A stretch of 7,078 nucleotides of DNA, taken from NCBI GenBank assembly GCA_964564845.1, contig CAZMCN010000108.1, positions 1 through 7,078 on the forward strand, given 5' to 3'. The translations under genes were made by a program, and so were the position numbers. The notes beneath the pieces were generated by a model. The model had not been told where the DNA came from. It did not search any database and worked only from the letters and a program-made list of their open reading frames with translations. The first letter of the stretch is position 1, and each line of letters starts with the position of its first letter. Shown here one piece after another: positions 6,413 through 7,078 of the stretch. The DNA comes from CAYXPG01 sp964564845. GTDB taxonomy: Bacteria > Planctomycetota > Phycisphaerae > Sedimentisphaerales > Anaerobacaceae.

Positions 6413-6481
6413 TTGTTCTCCTGACGGTACGAATTATCAGAGTCTTAGAGAGATAGTAATAAAAAGAAGAGCAGAAGTCAA
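6377..6481 (-). repeat. Copy 2 of the ~104-bp direct repeat, upstream of ridA
   Basis: This is the counterpart of 5798-5901, offset by 579 bp. It is one base longer because of an extra C at about 6444. Differences lie mostly in the leader between RBS and -10 and in the promoter spacer; the hexamers are identical. The roughly 475 bp between the copies contain ridA and the CGAATAAAT array. I see no terminal inverted repeats or transposase that would identify the intervening segment as a mobile element. Confidence 0.92.
6453..6481 (-). promoter_or_regulatory. Duplicated sigma70-like promoter, now serving ridA
   Basis: TTGACT (6481-6476) and TACTAT (6458-6453) with a 17-bp spacer are identical to the symporter promoter boxes; only the spacer differs, at two positions. 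A start near 6446 would give ridA a leader of about 114 nt that includes the symporter RBS and 5' relic. No other promoter of comparable quality was seen upstream of ridA. Confidence 0.65.
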
Positions 6482-6529
6482 ATAAGGAATTGGCGGGGTG
6501 GAAGCAGAAAGGGCGGCGGATAAAAATGC

Positions 6530-6558
6530 TTGCAAAAAGAGGGGGTGGGGGTTATTGT
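6530..6558 (+). promoter_or_regulatory. Candidate sigma70-like promoter of the transketolase fragment
   Basis: TTGCAA (6530-6535) and TATTGT (6553-6558), each four of six to consensus, are separated by 17 bp. The spacer is unusual in carrying a GGGGGTGGGGG run. It points away from the ridA promoter, which makes 6453-6558 a divergent promoter region. The rest of 6482-6616 shows no gene. Confidence 0.4.
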
Positions 6559-6616
6559 AGCCGTTCCATTTTGTGGGTGAGCAGTGTATTAAGGGGCTTT
6601 GTTTTTGGAGTTATAA

Positions 6617-7051
6617 ATTGGTGCAGTAGTAAAAAATCCGGGACTTTCGGAGCTTGATGAGCTTTGTGTCGAAACGATACGATTTTTATCAGTGGATGGC
6701 GTTCAGAAGGCCAAGTCGTGCCATCCTGGGATGCCGATGGGGATGGCGGCGGCGGCGTATGTTCTGTGGGCCAGGCATTTGAAACATAATCCATCCAATC
6801 CACAATGGCACAATCGCGACCTTTTTGTTCTCTCGGCGGGGCACGGCAGAATGCTTTTGTATTCGCTGCTTCATCTTTGTGGTTATGATATGAGTCTGGA
6901 AGATTTGAAGAACTTTCGCCAGGCCGGCAGTAAGACGCCGGGCCATCCGGAATATGACCGGCAGATTGGGATTGAAGTTACGAGCGGGCCTTTGGGGCAG
7001 GGATTTGCCAATGCGGTGGGGATGGCGATTGCCACGTCATTGTGGCTTTAG
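6617..7051 (+). pseudogene. tkt: Transketolase, N-terminal fragment, truncated at a transposase junction
   Basis: Transketolase is the thiamine-diphosphate enzyme of the pentose phosphate pathway and is normally about 660-670 residues. Only about 139 codons are present. Conserved text runs from SELDELCVETIRFLSVDGVQ through HPGMPMG, AYVLWARHLKHNP, SAGHG, LLYSLLHLCGYD, KNFRQAGSKTPGHPE and GPLGQGFANAVGMAIA, covering part of the cofactor-binding region. After GCC 7031-7033 the family match ends and the frame adds TSLWL and a TAG at 7049-7051. No ATG is available: the frame follows a TAA at 6614-6616, and the codon correctly spaced from GGAG (6607-6610) is ATT at 6617. A GTG at 6692 lies inside the conserved region and would remove needed residues. 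SGHPG is altered to SCHPG (TGC 6719-6721). The missing start, changed residue and lost 80% indicate a pseudogene, although the frame has no internal frameshift. A rare ATT start cannot be excluded. Confidence 0.85.
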
Positions 7052-7078
7052 GCGTTGATTCCGGCGGTTGTAAGCATG
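7033..7078 (+). mobile_element. Internal fragment of an IS256/Mutator-type transposase, running off the window
   Basis: In a different frame from the transketolase, codons 7033-7077 read HVIVALGVDSGGCKH. This resembles the HVIVALGVDxxGxKHVLGLxxGATEN segment I associate with the central catalytic domain of IS256/Mutator-family transposases, which lies well inside a protein of about 400 residues. The upstream half of the transposase and any terminal inverted repeat are absent at the junction. So this is not a clean insertion end but a deletion or recombination joint, or an assembly chimera. Only 15 residues are visible, so the family call is tentative. Confidence 0.55.

Noticed and set aside
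6494..6551. G-quadruplex upstream of the transketolase fragment
   Set aside because: Four G-tracts exist, but two of the loops are long (13 and 27 nt); stable folding is doubtful.
6552..6946. Minus-strand frames opposite the transketolase fragment
   Set aside because: They have no recognisable domain and lie opposite a conserved transketolase N-terminus.

Overview
The window looks like chromosomal DNA from an uncultured Gram-negative-type bacterium of moderate GC content. Three things suggest this: classical Sec signal peptides on two peptidases, a sodium/dicarboxylate-type symporter, and Shine-Dalgarno-led genes with sigma70-like promoters. The intergenic filler (short CACGAAGG-type runs, degenerate CCTTCGAC/CTCAGGACAGG blocks, GAATAACGAAT runs) resembles what I associate with uncultured Planctomycetota and similar sediment lineages. 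That placement is a guess and no marker gene supports it.

Layout. (1) 3-764, plus strand: the C-terminal two thirds of an isoaspartyl dipeptidase (IadA), cut by the left edge. (2) 790-2793, plus: a secreted S9-family serine peptidase (propeller plus alpha/beta hydrolase), 25 bp after iadA and probably co-transcribed. (3) 2794-3080: a convergent intergenic region holding a GC-rich hairpin, two degenerate copies of a dispersed motif and an 11-bp direct repeat. (4) 5833-3081, minus: a probable two-gene operon of a GltP/DctA-type acidic amino acid symporter followed by a secreted C69-family dipeptidase. (5) 6332-5955, minus: a small RidA/YjgF enamine deaminase gene. (6) 6617-7051, plus: the N-terminal 139 codons of a transketolase that has no normal start codon and is cut off at about 7033. 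There it joins what reads as the middle of an IS256/Mutator-type transposase, which runs off the right edge.

The unusual part is 5798-6481. A block of about 104 bp, containing the symporter promoter, leader, ribosome binding site and first 12 codons, is present twice in the same orientation at roughly 91% identity by hand count. ridA lies between the two copies. Copy 1 (5798-5901) drives the intact symporter. Copy 2 (6377-6481) keeps identical -35 and -10 hexamers with the same 17-bp spacer and now lies in front of ridA, so ridA appears to have captured a duplicate of the symporter promoter. Copy 2 also keeps the symporter start codon and RBS. These open a 51-codon reading frame that overlaps the ridA start out of frame. 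A four-copy CGAATAAAT array fills the gap between the ridA stop and the symporter -35 box and is absent upstream of copy 2.

The genes fit together as peptide and amino acid scavenging: an exported S9 peptidase and an exported C69 dipeptidase cut peptides outside the cytoplasm, the symporter imports acidic amino acids, IadA clears isoaspartyl dipeptides, and RidA removes reactive enamines made in amino acid metabolism. This linkage is inference from gene families and neighbourhood.
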